A stretch of 64,000 bases of DNA from assembly GCF_015163075.1 (NCBI RefSeq), contig NZ_JADDXU010000008.1, forward strand, positions 372,001 through 436,000. Direction: 5' to 3'. Below the pieces are notes generated by a model. That model saw only the letters and a program-made list of their open reading frames with translations, was not told where the DNA came from and ran no database searches. The position numbers were made by a program, and so were the translations under genes. Below, one piece after another: positions 16,426 to 25,057 of this stretch; positions within the stretch are counted from its first letter, which is position 1; each line of letters begins with the position of its first letter. This DNA comes from Streptomyces justiciae. GTDB taxonomy: Bacteria > Actinomycetota > Actinomycetes > Streptomycetales > Streptomycetaceae.

Positions 16426-16432
16426 AAACCGA

Positions 16433-16466
16433 AAGGGCCGCCGCACCGGATGGTGCGGCGGCCCTT
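16433..16466. terminator. Strong bidirectional terminator
   Basis: AAGGGCCGCCGCACC (16433-16447), loop GGAT, then GGTGCGGCGGCCCTT (16452-16466): a perfect 15-bp stem. It sits between the convergent LAATG surface-protein gene and the peptide transporter gene. Confidence 0.9.
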
Positions 16467-16482
16467 CGGCACAGCCCTCGGG

Positions 16483-17979
16483 TCAGCGGACGCTGCCCAT
16501 GAGCTCCTTCACGCGGTTGCGGTACATCCAGACCGCGACACCGGCGACCACGGCGAGTGTGGCCTCCAGGGCGACGATGCCCGTCTTGTTGAGGTCGACG
16601 CCGGCGATGGAGAGCAGACCGGTCGTGGCGTCACCGGCGGTGACGGCCAGGAACCAGACGCCCATCATCTGGGAGGCGTACTTGGCGGGCGCCATCTTCG
16701 TCGTCACCGACAGGCCGACCGGGGAGAGCAGCAGCTCACCGACGGTCTGGACGAAGTAGATCGCCACCAGCCAGGCCGCCGCCGCCTTGTGACCGCCGTC
16801 GGCGATCGCCAGCGGGGCGAGGAACAGGAAGAAGGACGCGCCGACCAGGACCAGGCCCGAGGCGAACTTCACGATCGTGCTCGGCTCCTTGCCGCGCCGG
16901 TTCAGCGCCAGCCAGAACCAGGCGAAGACCGGGGCCAGCGCCATGATCAGGACCGGGTTGACCGACTGGTACCAGGAGACCGGGAACTCCCAGCCGAAGA
17001 TGGTGTTGTCGGCCGAGGAGTCGGCGAAGATCGACAGGGTCGAGCCGCCCTGGTCGTAGATCATCCAGAACACGGCCGCGGCGACGAAGAACCAGATGTA
17101 CGCCGACATCGAGCGCTGCTCGCTGCGGTCCAGGTCCTTGTCGCGCTTGATGCGGGCCAGCACCATCACCGGGATGATCAGGCCGAGCAGGGTCAGCGGG
17201 ACCAGGATCCAGTTCAGCGTGTAGTGGCCGGAGAAGCCGACGATCGCGTAGAAGACGACGGCGATGCCGGCCCAGATCGCGGCCTTGCGCAGGGTCGAGG
17301 CCTTCTCGGTCTCGGACAGCGGGGTCGGGACGACGCTGGAGCGGTCCGCCAGGTGGCGGGAGCCGATCAGGAACTGGCCGAGGCCCAGCGCCATGCCGAG
17401 CGCGGCGAGCGCGAAGCCCAGGTGCCAGTTGACGTTCTCACCGATGGTGCCGATGACCAGCGGCGCGGCGAACGCGCCGAGGTTGATGCCCATGTAGAAG
17501 ACGGTGAAGCCACCGTCGCGACGCGGGTCGTCCGGACCGTCGTAGAGGTGGCCGACCATCGTGGAGATGTTGGCCTTCAGCAGACCGGAGCCGATCGCCA
17601 CGAGGCCGAGGCCCGCGTAGAAGGTGCCGGAGGACGGCAGGGCCAGCGTGAGGTGGCCGAGCATGATCACCGCACCGGCGACGGCGACGGTCTTGCGGGG
17701 ACCCCAGACGCGGTCGCCGAACCAGCCGCCCGGCAGGGCGAGCAGGTACACCAGCGACACGTACACGGAGTAGATCGCCGTCGCGGTCGCGGCGCTCAGG
17801 TGGAGGCCGCCCGGGGCGACGAGGTACAGCGGGAGGAGAGCCCTCATGCCGTAGTAGGAGAAACGCTCCCACATCTCGGTCATGAAGAGAGTGGCCAGTC
17901 CGCGGGGGTGGCCGAAGAAGGTCTGCTCGGTGCCGGGGGTGCCCGGGCGGGCCGAGTCCTTCGTCAGGCTGGACGCCAT
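16483..17979 (-). CDS. POT/PTR2-family proton-coupled peptide transporter, 498 aa
   Basis: Integral membrane symporter importing di- and tripeptides. The N-terminal signature MTEMWERFSYYGMRALLPLY (the family ExxERFxYY motif) is clear and further hydrophobic segments cover the full length of about 500 residues, with a longer loop in the middle as usual in bacterial POTs. Start at 17979 (MASSLTKDS) has AAGGA 8 nt upstream; an in-frame start at 18009 is less likely. The 327 bp upstream up to the response regulator gene hold nested dyads (TGAAAGA 18044-18050 with TCTTTCA 18101-18107; GACCTT 18051-18056 with AAGGTC 18077-18082) that may be regulatory; no gene was seen there. Confidence 0.93.
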   Translation of the reverse strand: MASSLTKDSARPGTPGTEQTFFGHPRGLATLFMTEMWERFSYYGMRALLPLYLVAPGGLHLSAATATAIYSVYVSLVYLLALPGGWFGDRVWGPRKTVAVAGAVIMLGHLTLALPSSGTFYAGLGLVAIGSGLLKANISTMVGHLYDGPDDPRRDGGFTVFYMGINLGAFAAPLVIGTIGENVNWHLGFALAALGMALGLGQFLIGSRHLADRSSVVPTPLSETEKASTLRKAAIWAGIAVVFYAIVGFSGHYTLNWILVPLTLLGLIIPVMVLARIKRDKDLDRSEQRSMSAYIWFFVAAAVFWMIYDQGGSTLSIFADSSADNTIFGWEFPVSWYQSVNPVLIMALAPVFAWFWLALNRRGKEPSTIVKFASGLVLVGASFFLFLAPLAIADGGHKAAAAWLVAIYFVQTVGELLLSPVGLSVTTKMAPAKYASQMMGVWFLAVTAGDATTGLLSIAGVDLNKTGIVALEATLAVVAGVAVWMYRNRVKELMGSVR

Positions 17980-18294
17980 TGGTCGTTCCTTGCTGGTGGG
18001 GACGCGCAACGTGCTTCAAGGCTGGCGGTGGCCGGCCCGCACATGAAAGAGACCTTCAGCGTGAACTGCTCTGCCAAAGGTCCCCGTGCTGCAAAAGGCG
18101 TCTTTCACCATACGGCAGGACAGTGCCGGAAATGGAAGGACTTGAGAGATGGATCACAGGCTTCCATGGAACCGTACACACGTTTCTAAGGTTCTCACCG
18201 CACTCTCACCATCGAGGCACAGGTTCGTACCGAATCGCCCGATGGTAAGAATCACGGGCTTGCGATCACACCCCAGCATCTGCTTTCCGCGGTC

Positions 18295-18306
18295 TACCAT
18301 CAGCTC
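18295..18306 (+). promoter_or_regulatory. Putative -10 element of a leaderless response-regulator transcript
   Basis: TACCAT (18295-18300) ends 6 nt before the ATG at 18307, with no ribosome binding site in between. This spacing would place transcription initiation at the start codon. No convincing -35 is seen. Confidence 0.4.
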
Positions 18307-18984
18307 ATGACCCGTGTACTGCTCGCCGAGGACGATGCGTCCATCTCGGAGCCGCTGGCCCGCGCCCTGCGCCGGGAAGGGTACGAGGTCGAGGTGCGTG
18401 AGGACGGACCCACCGCGCTCGACGCCGGAATGCAGGGCGGTGTCGACCTGGTCGTGCTCGACCTGGGTCTGCCCGGCATGGACGGCCTCGAGGTCGCCCG
18501 CCGGCTGCGCGCCGAGGGCCACGCCGTGCCGATCCTCATCCTGACCGCGCGCGCCGACGAGGTGGACACCGTCGTCGGTCTGGACGCGGGCGCCGACGAC
18601 TACGTCACCAAGCCCTTCCGCCTCGCCGAACTGCTCGCCCGGGTCCGGGCCCTGCTCCGGCGCGGTGCCGCCGAGCCCGCGCAGCCGCCCGCCACCCACG
18701 GCGTGCGGATCGACGTCGAGTCGCACCGCGCCTGGATGGGCGACGAGGAACTCCAGCTCACCGCCAAGGAGTTCGACCTGCTGCGCGTCCTCGTGCGCGA
18801 CGCGGGCCGGGTCGTCACCCGCGACCAGCTGATGCGCGAGGTCTGGGACACCACCTGGTGGTCCTCCACCAAAACCCTCGACATGCACATCTCCTGGCTG
18901 CGCAAGAAGCTCGGCGACGACGCGGCGAACCCCCGCTACATCGCCACCGTGCGCGGTGTCGGCTTCCGCTTCGAGAAGAGCTAG
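18307..18984 (+). CDS. OmpR/PhoB-family response regulator, 225 aa
   Basis: Receiver domain with acidic pair E8/D9/D10, phosphoacceptor D52 (VVLDLGLPGMDG) and K102 (DDYVTKPFR), then a winged-helix DNA-binding domain (LTAKEFDLLRVLV through RYIATVRGVGFRFE). No ribosome site is seen; a -10-like TACCAT lies 6 nt upstream. The cognate histidine kinase gene starts 10 bp downstream. The stimulus is unknown; no specific target gene is evident next to it. Confidence 0.93.
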   Translation: MTRVLLAEDDASISEPLARALRREGYEVEVREDGPTALDAGMQGGVDLVVLDLGLPGMDGLEVARRLRAEGHAVPILILTARADEVDTVVGLDAGADDYVTKPFRLAELLARVRALLRRGAAEPAQPPATHGVRIDVESHRAWMGDEELQLTAKEFDLLRVLVRDAGRVVTRDQLMREVWDTTWWSSTKTLDMHISWLRKKLGDDAANPRYIATVRGVGFRFEKS

Positions 18985-18993
18985 CCGACCCCC

Positions 18994-20268
18994 GTGCGCC
19001 GCCGCCTCATCCAGTCGACGCTGGCCGTCGTCCTCGTCGTCATCGCCGTCTTCGGGGTCTCGCTCGTCATCGTCGAGACCCGGACCATCAGCAACAGCGC
19101 CCAGGAACGCGTCGACTCCGAGGCGGTCCGGCTGGCCAGCATCGTCGACAGCCGGCTGCTCGGCGAGCAGACCGTCGACGCGGAGGTGCTGAAGGAGCAG
19201 GTCGCGGGGGAGCGGTACGCCGAGATCCACATCCCCGGCGAGCCGGTCATCGAGGTCGGCACCAAGCCCACCGGTGACGTCATCAGCTCCACCGAGAAGG
19301 GCGAGGAGGGCGAGACGGTCACCGTCCAGGAGCCGCGCTCGTCCGTCACCCGCGAGGTCGGCCGCACCCTGCTGATCATCGGGGCGGTGGCCCTCCTCGC
19401 GGTGATCGCCGCCGTGCTGCTCGCCGTACGGCAGGCCAACAAGCTGGCCTCTCCGCTGACCGACCTCGCCGAGACCGCCGAGCGCCTCGGCTCCGGCGAC
19501 CCGCGGCCCCGGCACAAGCGGTACGGCGTCCCCGAGCTGGACCGGGTCGCCGATGTGCTGGACGGCTCCGCCGAGCGCATCGCCCGCATGCTCACCGCCG
19601 AACGGCGCCTCGCCGCCGACGCCTCCCACCAGCTGCGCACGCCGCTGACCGCGCTGTCCATGCGCCTGGAGGAGATCACCCTCACCGACGATCCGGACAC
19701 GGTGAAGGAGGAGGCGACGATCGCGCTCACGCAGGTGGAGCGGCTGACGGACGTCGTCGAGCGGCTGCTCACCAACTCCCGCGACCCTCGCACCGGCTCC
19801 GCCGTCTCCTTCGACCTCGACGAGGTCATCCAGCAGCAGCTCGCCGAGTGGCGCCCCGCCTACCGCAGCGCGGGCCGGGCCATCGTCAGCTCCGGCAAGC
19901 GGCATCTACGGGCGGTCGGCACGCCGGGCGCGGTCGCGCAGGTGCTGGCGGCGCTCATCGAGAACTCGCTCATGCACGGAGGCGGCACGGTCGCGTTGCG
20001 CACGCGCGTCACCGGCAACCAGGCGGTGATCGAGGTGACCGACGAGGGGCCGGGGGTGCCGGCCGACCTGGGCGCGCGGATCTTCGAGCGGACGATCAGC
20101 GGGCGGAACTCGACGGGCATCGGCCTTGCGGTGGCGCGTGACCTCGCGGAGGCCGACGGGGGGCGCCTGGAGATGCTTCAGGCGCAGCCGGCGGTGTTCG
20201 GGTTGTTCCTGTCGCGTACGCCGCTGAAGAAGCCGACGGTGGATGAGCAGGAGCCCACGGTCCGATAG
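18994..20268 (+). CDS. Sensor histidine kinase, 424 aa
   Basis: Two transmembrane helices (about residues 6-27 and 123-145) flank an extracytoplasmic domain of roughly 95 residues, followed by a HAMP region (LASPLTDLAETAERLGSGDP), the H-box DASHQLRTPLTALSMRLEE with phosphorylated H212, the N-box LAALIENSLMHGG, G1 VTDEGPGVPADLG and G2 NSTGIGLAVARDLAEADGG. It phosphorylates the regulator encoded just upstream. GTG start; coding spacing implies one transcript. Confidence 0.93.
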   Translation: MRRRLIQSTLAVVLVVIAVFGVSLVIVETRTISNSAQERVDSEAVRLASIVDSRLLGEQTVDAEVLKEQVAGERYAEIHIPGEPVIEVGTKPTGDVISSTEKGEEGETVTVQEPRSSVTREVGRTLLIIGAVALLAVIAAVLLAVRQANKLASPLTDLAETAERLGSGDPRPRHKRYGVPELDRVADVLDGSAERIARMLTAERRLAADASHQLRTPLTALSMRLEEITLTDDPDTVKEEATIALTQVERLTDVVERLLTNSRDPRTGSAVSFDLDEVIQQQLAEWRPAYRSAGRAIVSSGKRHLRAVGTPGAVAQVLAALIENSLMHGGGTVALRTRVTGNQAVIEVTDEGPGVPADLGARIFERTISGRNSTGIGLAVARDLAEADGGRLEMLQAQPAVFGLFLSRTPLKKPTVDEQEPTVR

Positions 20269-20277
20269 GGGGCCGTT

Positions 20278-20330
20278 GTCGGGCGGCTGCGGGTTCGTTG
20301 TGGCTGGTCGCGCAGTTCCCCGCGCCCCTG
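20278..20330. repeat. Streptomyces dispersed intergenic repeat
   Basis: The segment containing GGCTGCGGGTTCGTTGTGG and then TCGCGCAGTTCCCCGCGCCCCT matches from memory a sequence scattered between genes in Streptomyces. It lies between the convergent histidine kinase and GtrA genes, where it may help terminate transcription. Part of it recurs at about 5401-5420. Confidence 0.6.
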
Positions 20331-20337
20331 AGGTGCC

Positions 20338-20904
20338 TCAGCTGACCCTTTGCCTGGAACGCGGACTTCTCTCCGCCTCCACCAGCAACGACTCCGCGCT
20401 CGCCACCAGCTCCGGTGCCGGCAGGGCCTTGAAGACCCACGTGCGGTACGACCAGAAGCGGAACAGGGTCGCGATGCCGATGCCGAGGAACTTGAAGACG
20501 TTGCTCTCCAGCGGGCTGTCCCAGCCGAAGCCGTACGTCGCCACGTAGAGCACGCCGTTCTCGATCACCAGGCCGACCGCGCTGAACAGCAGGAACAGCG
20601 TCAGCTCCTTCGTACGGCCGCTCTTGTCGCGGTCGCGGTACGTGAAGTAGCGGAAGCCGATGTAGTTCGAGATGATCGCGACGACCGTCGCGATCACGCT
20701 GGCGCGCACCACCTGGAGATCGGTGGTGTGCCGTACCAGGTTGAAGACGAGCAGGTTGACGAGCAGCCCCGCACCGCCCACGGCGCCGAACTTGGCGATC
20801 TCGTGCACGAGCCTGCGCAGCCCTGAGGAACCACGTCCCATGGAAGTACAGGCCCCCAGTCGGTCGGTTTCGTCGACGTCGGTCGGTTTCGTCAACCCAG
20901 CCAT
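20338..20904 (-). CDS. GtrA-family membrane protein, 188 aa
   Basis: Four hydrophobic helices with the GtrA pattern: AKFGAVGGAGLLVNLLVFNL, ASVIATVVAIISNYIGFRYF with TYRD, LTLFLLFSAVGLVIENGVLY and FKFLGIGIATLFRFWSYRTW. GtrA proteins are thought to move lipid-linked sugars across the membrane for surface glycosylation. The start at 20904 (MAGLTKPTDVDETD) follows GGGGGGATGG; 20841 (MGRGSSGLRR) is a shorter alternative with a weaker site. Divergent from purK. The last 25 residues are charged and cytoplasmic. Confidence 0.85.
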   Translation of the reverse strand: MAGLTKPTDVDETDRLGACTSMGRGSSGLRRLVHEIAKFGAVGGAGLLVNLLVFNLVRHTTDLQVVRASVIATVVAIISNYIGFRYFTYRDRDKSGRTKELTLFLLFSAVGLVIENGVLYVATYGFGWDSPLESNVFKFLGIGIATLFRFWSYRTWVFKALPAPELVASAESLLVEAERSPRSRQRVS

Positions 20905-21045
20905 GCTAACCATCCCCCCTGCCGGTTGCCTGTGGGCGGACGCACACCGCCGTAAAGAAGCTGGTATGAGCGGCGGAAAGCGGGCGGAAAGCAGGCACAA
21001 AGGGGGCGGAACAGGAGCGGAATCCGGCCGCCGTGGCGTGGCCGA

Positions 21046-21057
21046 TACCCTAGGAGC
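21046..21057 (+). promoter_or_regulatory. Putative -10 element of a leaderless purK transcript
   Basis: TACCCT (21046-21051) ends 6 nt before the GTG at 21058. AGGAG falls directly against the start codon and is too close to act as a ribosome site. The position implies a leaderless mRNA. Upstream, a short run of GCGGAAAGC-type direct repeats occupies about 20970-21022. Confidence 0.45.
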
Positions 21058-22197
21058 GTGACGTTCCCGGTAGTCGGCATGGTCGGCGGGGGCCAGCTCG
21101 CTCGTATGACACACGAGGCGGGCATCCCGCTCGGCATCAGATTCAAGCTCCTCAGTGACACCCCTCAGGATTCCGCGGCGCAGGTCGTGAGCGATGTCGT
21201 CATCGGCGACTATCGCGACCTCGACACGCTGCGTGAGTTCGCGAGGGGCTGCGACGTGATCACCTTCGATCACGAACACGTACCCACCGAGCACCTCAGG
21301 GCTCTGGAGGCGGACGGCATCCCCGTGCGCCCCGGCCCGGACGCCCTCGTGCACGCCCAGGACAAGGGCGTGATGCGGGCGCGGCTCGACGCGATCGGGG
21401 TGCCGTGCCCACGGCACCGGATCGTGAGCGACCCGGCCGATGTGGTCGCCTTTGCGGCGGAGGGCGACGGCTTCCCGGTCGTGCTCAAGACCGTCCGCGG
21501 CGGCTACGACGGCAAGGGCGTGTGGGTCGTGGACTCGGAGGAGGAGGCGGCCGACCCGTTCCGCGCGGGCGTCCCCGTCCTCGCCGAGGAGAAGGTCGAC
21601 TACGTCCGCGAGCTCGCCGCCAATGTCGTCCGGTCTCCGCACGGCCAGGCCGTCGCCTACCCCGTGGTGGAGTCGCAGCAGGTCAACGGCGTGTGTGACA
21701 CCGTGATCGCCCCGGCCCCCGACCTGGACCCGGCCCTCGGGCTGAAGGCCGAGGAGATGGCGCTGACCATCGCCAAGGAACTGGACGTCGTCGGTCACCT
21801 CGCCGTCGAGCTGTTCCAGACCCGCGACGGCCGCATCCTGGTCAACGAGCTGGCGATGCGCCCGCACAACAGCGGCCACTGGACCCAGGACGGCGCGATC
21901 ACGTCCCAGTTCGCCAACCACGTCCGGGCCGTCCTCGACCTCCCGCTCGGCGACCCGCGCCCACGCGCCAAGTGGACGGTCATGGTCAACGTCCTCGGCG
22001 GCGACTACCCGGACATGTACTCCGCGTACCTGCACTGCATGGCCCGCGACCCCCAGCTCAAGATCCACATGTACGGCAAGGACGTGAAGCCCGGCCGCAA
22101 GGTCGGCCACGTCAACACCTACGGCGACGACCTGGACGACGTGCTGGAGCGCGCACGTCACGCTGCCGGTTACCTGAGAGGCACCATCACCGAATGA
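21058..22197 (+). CDS. purK: 5-(carboxyamino)imidazole ribonucleotide synthase, 379 aa
   Basis: ATP-grasp enzyme of purine biosynthesis: AIR + bicarbonate + ATP to N5-CAIR. The N-terminal VGMVGGGQLARMTHEAG is the PurK signature, followed by CDVITFDHEHVP, the ATP-grasp segment VLKTVRGGYDGKGVWVV, EEKVDYVRELAANVVR and ELAMRPHNSGHWTQDGAITSQ in the C-terminal half (NELAMRPHNSGHWT). The start at 21058 puts the family motif at residue 6. purE overlaps its stop by 4 bp. Confidence 0.97.
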   Translation: MTFPVVGMVGGGQLARMTHEAGIPLGIRFKLLSDTPQDSAAQVVSDVVIGDYRDLDTLREFARGCDVITFDHEHVPTEHLRALEADGIPVRPGPDALVHAQDKGVMRARLDAIGVPCPRHRIVSDPADVVAFAAEGDGFPVVLKTVRGGYDGKGVWVVDSEEEAADPFRAGVPVLAEEKVDYVRELAANVVRSPHGQAVAYPVVESQQVNGVCDTVIAPAPDLDPALGLKAEEMALTIAKELDVVGHLAVELFQTRDGRILVNELAMRPHNSGHWTQDGAITSQFANHVRAVLDLPLGDPRPRAKWTVMVNVLGGDYPDMYSAYLHCMARDPQLKIHMYGKDVKPGRKVGHVNTYGDDLDDVLERARHAAGYLRGTITE

Positions 22198-22724
22198 GCC
22201 CTGTCGTAGGCATCGTCATGGGGTCGGACAGCGACTGGCCCGTCATGGAGGCCGCCGCCCAGGCCCTCGACGAGTTCGAGATCGAGTACGAGGTCGACGT
22301 CGTCTCCGCCCACCGCATGCCGCGCGAGATGGTCGCGTACGGCGAGGAGGCGGCCGGCCGGGGCATCAAGGTGATCATCGCCGGAGCCGGTGGCGCCGCC
22401 CACCTCCCGGGCATGCTCGCCTCCGTCACCCCGCTGCCCGTCATCGGCGTGCCCGTGCCGCTGAAGTACCTCGACGGCATGGACTCCCTGCTGTCGATCG
22501 TGCAGATGCCGGCCGGCGTGCCCGTCGCCACCGTCTCCGTGGCCGGCGCGCGCAACGCGGGGCTCCTCGCGGCCCGCATCCTCGCCACCTCCGACGAGGA
22601 ACTCCTCGGCCGGATGAAGGAGTTCCAGCAGGAGCTCAACGACCAGGCGACCGAGAAGGGCAAGCGGCTGCGCGCCAAGGTCGACGGGGCCGGCAACGGC
22701 TTCGGCTTCGGTTCGGGGAAGTGA
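22194..22724 (+). CDS. purE: N5-CAIR mutase, 176 aa
   Basis: Class I PurE, converting N5-CAIR to CAIR directly after PurK. VGIVMGSDSDWPVMEAAAQA at the N-terminus and SAHRMPREM, AGAGGAAHLPGM and VPVATVSVAGARNAGLLAAR are diagnostic. ATGA overlap with purK. The final 25 residues after the core are a basic and glycine-rich extension. The dipeptidase gene downstream overlaps its stop, so three genes form one transcription unit. Confidence 0.97.
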   Translation: MSPVVGIVMGSDSDWPVMEAAAQALDEFEIEYEVDVVSAHRMPREMVAYGEEAAGRGIKVIIAGAGGAAHLPGMLASVTPLPVIGVPVPLKYLDGMDSLLSIVQMPAGVPVATVSVAGARNAGLLAARILATSDEELLGRMKEFQQELNDQATEKGKRLRAKVDGAGNGFGFGSGK

Positions 22725-23908
22725 CGGCCATGTCCTCGCTGGGGACCGCCCGGGAACTCCTCGCCGAGTTCCCGGTCGTCGACGGCCACAACGACCTGCC
22801 CTGGGCGCTGCGCGAACAGGTCCGCTACGACCTCGACGCCCGTGACATCGCCACCGACCAGAGCGCCCATCTGCACACCGACCTCGCCCGGCTGCGGGCC
22901 GGCGGGGTCGGGGCGCAGTACTGGTCGGTGTACGTCCGCGCGGACCTGCCCGACGCGGTGCCGATGACGCTGGAACAGATCGACTGCGTACGGCAGTTGA
23001 TCGACCGGCACCCGGCCGACCTGCGGGCCGCGCTGACCGCGGCGGACATGGAGGCGGCACGGTCGGAGGGTCGTATCGCCTCCCTGATGGGGGCCGAGGG
23101 CGGCCACTCGATCGCCAACTCCCTCCCGACGCTACGCGCGTTGTACGCGCTCGGCGTCCGCTACATGACGCTCACCCACAACTACAACAACGACTGGGCG
23201 GACTCGGCGACGGACGAGCCGAACGCCGGCGGCCTCACGGCCTTCGGGCGGGCGGTCGTGCGGGAGATGAACCGCGAGGGCATGCTCGTCGACCTCTCCC
23301 ACGTGGCGGCGACGACCATGCGGGACGCGCTGGACGCCAGCCTGGCCCCGGTGATCTTCTCGCACTCCTCGTCCCGTGCGGTCTGCGACCATCCGCGCAA
23401 CATCCCCGACGACGTCCTGGAGCGGCTGCCCGGGAACGGCGGTGTCGCGATGGTGACGTTCGTGCCGAAGTTCGTCCTCCAGGCGGCCGTGGACTGGACG
23501 GCGGCGGCCGACGAGAACATGCGCGAGCACGGCCTGCACCACCTGGACACCACCCCCGAGGCGATGAAGGTGCACCGCGCCTTCGAGGAGCGGCACCCGC
23601 GTCCGGTCGCCACGGCCGCGACGGTCGCCGACCACCTCGACCACATGCGCGAGGTCGCGGGCGTCGACCACATCGGCATCGGCGGCGACTACGACGGCAC
23701 GGCGTTCACGCCGGACGGCCTGGACGACGTGTCGGGCTATCCGAACCTGATCGCGGAGCTCCTCGACCGCGGCTGGTCCCGGCCGGACCTGGCCAAGCTG
23801 ACCTGGCAGAACTCGGTGCGGGTGCTGGGCGCGGCGGAGGACGTCGCCCGAGACCTTCAGGCGACGCGCGGCCCGTCCAACGCGACGATCGAGTCGCTGG
23901 ACGGCTGA
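22721..23908 (+). CDS. M19-family membrane-type dipeptidase, 395 aa
   Basis: Zinc dipeptidase of the renal dipeptidase family. All expected metal ligands are present: H23 and D25 in VVDGHNDLPWALR, bridging E126 in LMGAEGGHS, H194 in VDLSHVA, H215 in FSHSSSRA and D323 in GIGGDYDGT. No signal peptide, so probably cytosolic. GTG at 22721 overlaps the purE stop; ATG at 22730 is an alternative. Its last 52 bp overlap, tail to tail, the convergent oxidoreductase gene. A catalytically dead homologue lies at 25777-26895. Confidence 0.93.
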   Translation: MTAMSSLGTARELLAEFPVVDGHNDLPWALREQVRYDLDARDIATDQSAHLHTDLARLRAGGVGAQYWSVYVRADLPDAVPMTLEQIDCVRQLIDRHPADLRAALTAADMEAARSEGRIASLMGAEGGHSIANSLPTLRALYALGVRYMTLTHNYNNDWADSATDEPNAGGLTAFGRAVVREMNREGMLVDLSHVAATTMRDALDASLAPVIFSHSSSRAVCDHPRNIPDDVLERLPGNGGVAMVTFVPKFVLQAAVDWTAAADENMREHGLHHLDTTPEAMKVHRAFEERHPRPVATAATVADHLDHMREVAGVDHIGIGGDYDGTAFTPDGLDDVSGYPNLIAELLDRGWSRPDLAKLTWQNSVRVLGAAEDVARDLQATRGPSNATIESLDG

Positions 23909-24996
23909 GCGCCGGTTTCGTGCAGGGCGGGGTAGTCGGTGTAGCCGGCCGCCCCGCCCACGTACATCAGGTACCGGTCCCGTACGGGGTTCAGGGGCGC
24001 CCCGAGCCGCAGCCGGTCCACCAGATCGGGGTTGGCGAGGAACGGCCGCCCGAGGGCGACCAGGTCGGCGCCCGCGGCCAGCATCTCCCGCGCGGCCCGG
24101 GTGACCGCCTCGGTGGTGAGGTCGGTCAGCACCGGGTTGCCGATCAGGGTGCCGGGCCAGTCGGTGCGGATGCGGCGGTACCAGGCGGTCGCCGGGTCGG
24201 CGTGCACGAGGTGCAGATAGGCGAGGCCGAGGTCCTTCAGACGGGCGACCAGCGCCGGGTAGAGGGTGTCGGTGTCGTCCTCGCGGATGCCGTTGACGGT
24301 GCCGCCGGGGGAGACGCGTACGCCCACCCGGTCGGCGCCGATCGCGTCCGCGACCGCCTCGGTGACCTCGACGGTGAACCGCACCCTGCGCTCCACGGGG
24401 CCGCCGTACGCGTCCGTCCTGCGGTTGGTGTTGGCCGCCAGGAACTGGTGCAGCAGATGCCCGTTGGCCGAGTGCACCTCCACCCCCTCGAACCCCGCCT
24501 CGACGGCCCGGCGCGCGGCCGCGGCGAAGTCGGCGGCGGTGGTGCGGATGTCGTCGAGGCTCATCTCCCGCGGCACGACGGCCTGTTGGTGCCCGCGCGA
24601 GGTGAAGATCGTCTCCGGGAGCGGGACGGGGGAGGGCGCGACGGGACGCAGCCCGGTGGTCTCCGGGTGGCTGACCCGACCGCCGTGCTGGAGCTGGAGG
24701 AACATGCGGCCGCCCTCCGCCCGCACGGCCTGCGTCACCCGCCGCCAGCCTTCCACGTGCCGGTCGGTGTGGATCGCGGTGATGTTCGGGTACGTCTGCC
24801 CGACCGCGTTCGGCGTCGCCGCCTCGCCGATGATCAGACCGGCGGAGGCGCGCTGGGCGTAGTGCTTGACCATGAGGTCGGTCGGGGTGCCGTCGGCCTC
24901 CGCGCGGTTGCGCGTGAGCGGGGCCATCACGAGGTGGTGGGGGAGGTCGAGGCGGCCGAGGCGGGCCGGGGCGAGGAAGTCCGTTGTGTTCGTCAT
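23857..24996 (-). CDS. Old-yellow-enzyme-family alkene reductase, 379 aa
   Basis: FMN-dependent NAD(P)H oxidoreductase of the OYE/NemA family, reducing activated C=C bonds of electrophiles such as enones. Motifs: MAPLTRNRAEADGTP, LQLQHGGRVSHPE, FEGVEVHSANGHLLHQF (substrate-binding His-Asn pair), NRRTDAYGGPVERR and ADLVALGRPFLANPDLV. The ATG at 24996 lies 6 nt after a -10-like TACCGT with no ribosome site, suggesting a leaderless mRNA. It is divergent from a MerR-type regulator across a perfect dyad, which predicts induction by the regulator's ligand. The 3' end overlaps the dipeptidase gene by 52 bp. Confidence 0.93.
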   Translation of the reverse strand: MTNTTDFLAPARLGRLDLPHHLVMAPLTRNRAEADGTPTDLMVKHYAQRASAGLIIGEAATPNAVGQTYPNITAIHTDRHVEGWRRVTQAVRAEGGRMFLQLQHGGRVSHPETTGLRPVAPSPVPLPETIFTSRGHQQAVVPREMSLDDIRTTAADFAAAARRAVEAGFEGVEVHSANGHLLHQFLAANTNRRTDAYGGPVERRVRFTVEVTEAVADAIGADRVGVRVSPGGTVNGIREDDTDTLYPALVARLKDLGLAYLHLVHADPATAWYRRIRTDWPGTLIGNPVLTDLTTEAVTRAAREMLAAGADLVALGRPFLANPDLVDRLRLGAPLNPVRDRYLMYVGGAAGYTDYPALHETGAQPSSDSIVALDGPRVA

Positions 24997-25002
24997 GCCG
25001 GG

Positions 25003-25036
25003 ACGGTAGAACTTGACACTGATGTCAGATTCAAGT
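25003..25036 (-). promoter_or_regulatory. MerR-type promoter/operator between the OYE gene and merR-like gene
   Basis: On the minus strand TTGAAT (25034-25029) and TACCGT (25008-25003) are separated by 20 nt, the stretched spacing used by MerR-activated promoters. A 26-bp dyad (25011-25036) overlaps the -35 and fills most of the spacer: outer arms ACTTGA and TCAAGT, inner arms CTGA and TCAG, each pair exact and symmetric about TG at 25023-25024. Plus-strand TTGACA (25013-25018) may serve the regulator gene itself. Confidence 0.75.
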
Positions 25037-25057
25037 CCGTAGAAGGCGGTGGCAGTG

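Noticed and set aside
14767..16446. Long minus-strand open frame opposite the sortase-substrate genes.
   Set aside because: Arg/Gly/Ala-rich low-complexity translation, no ribosome site, opposite a gene with signal peptide and sorting signal.
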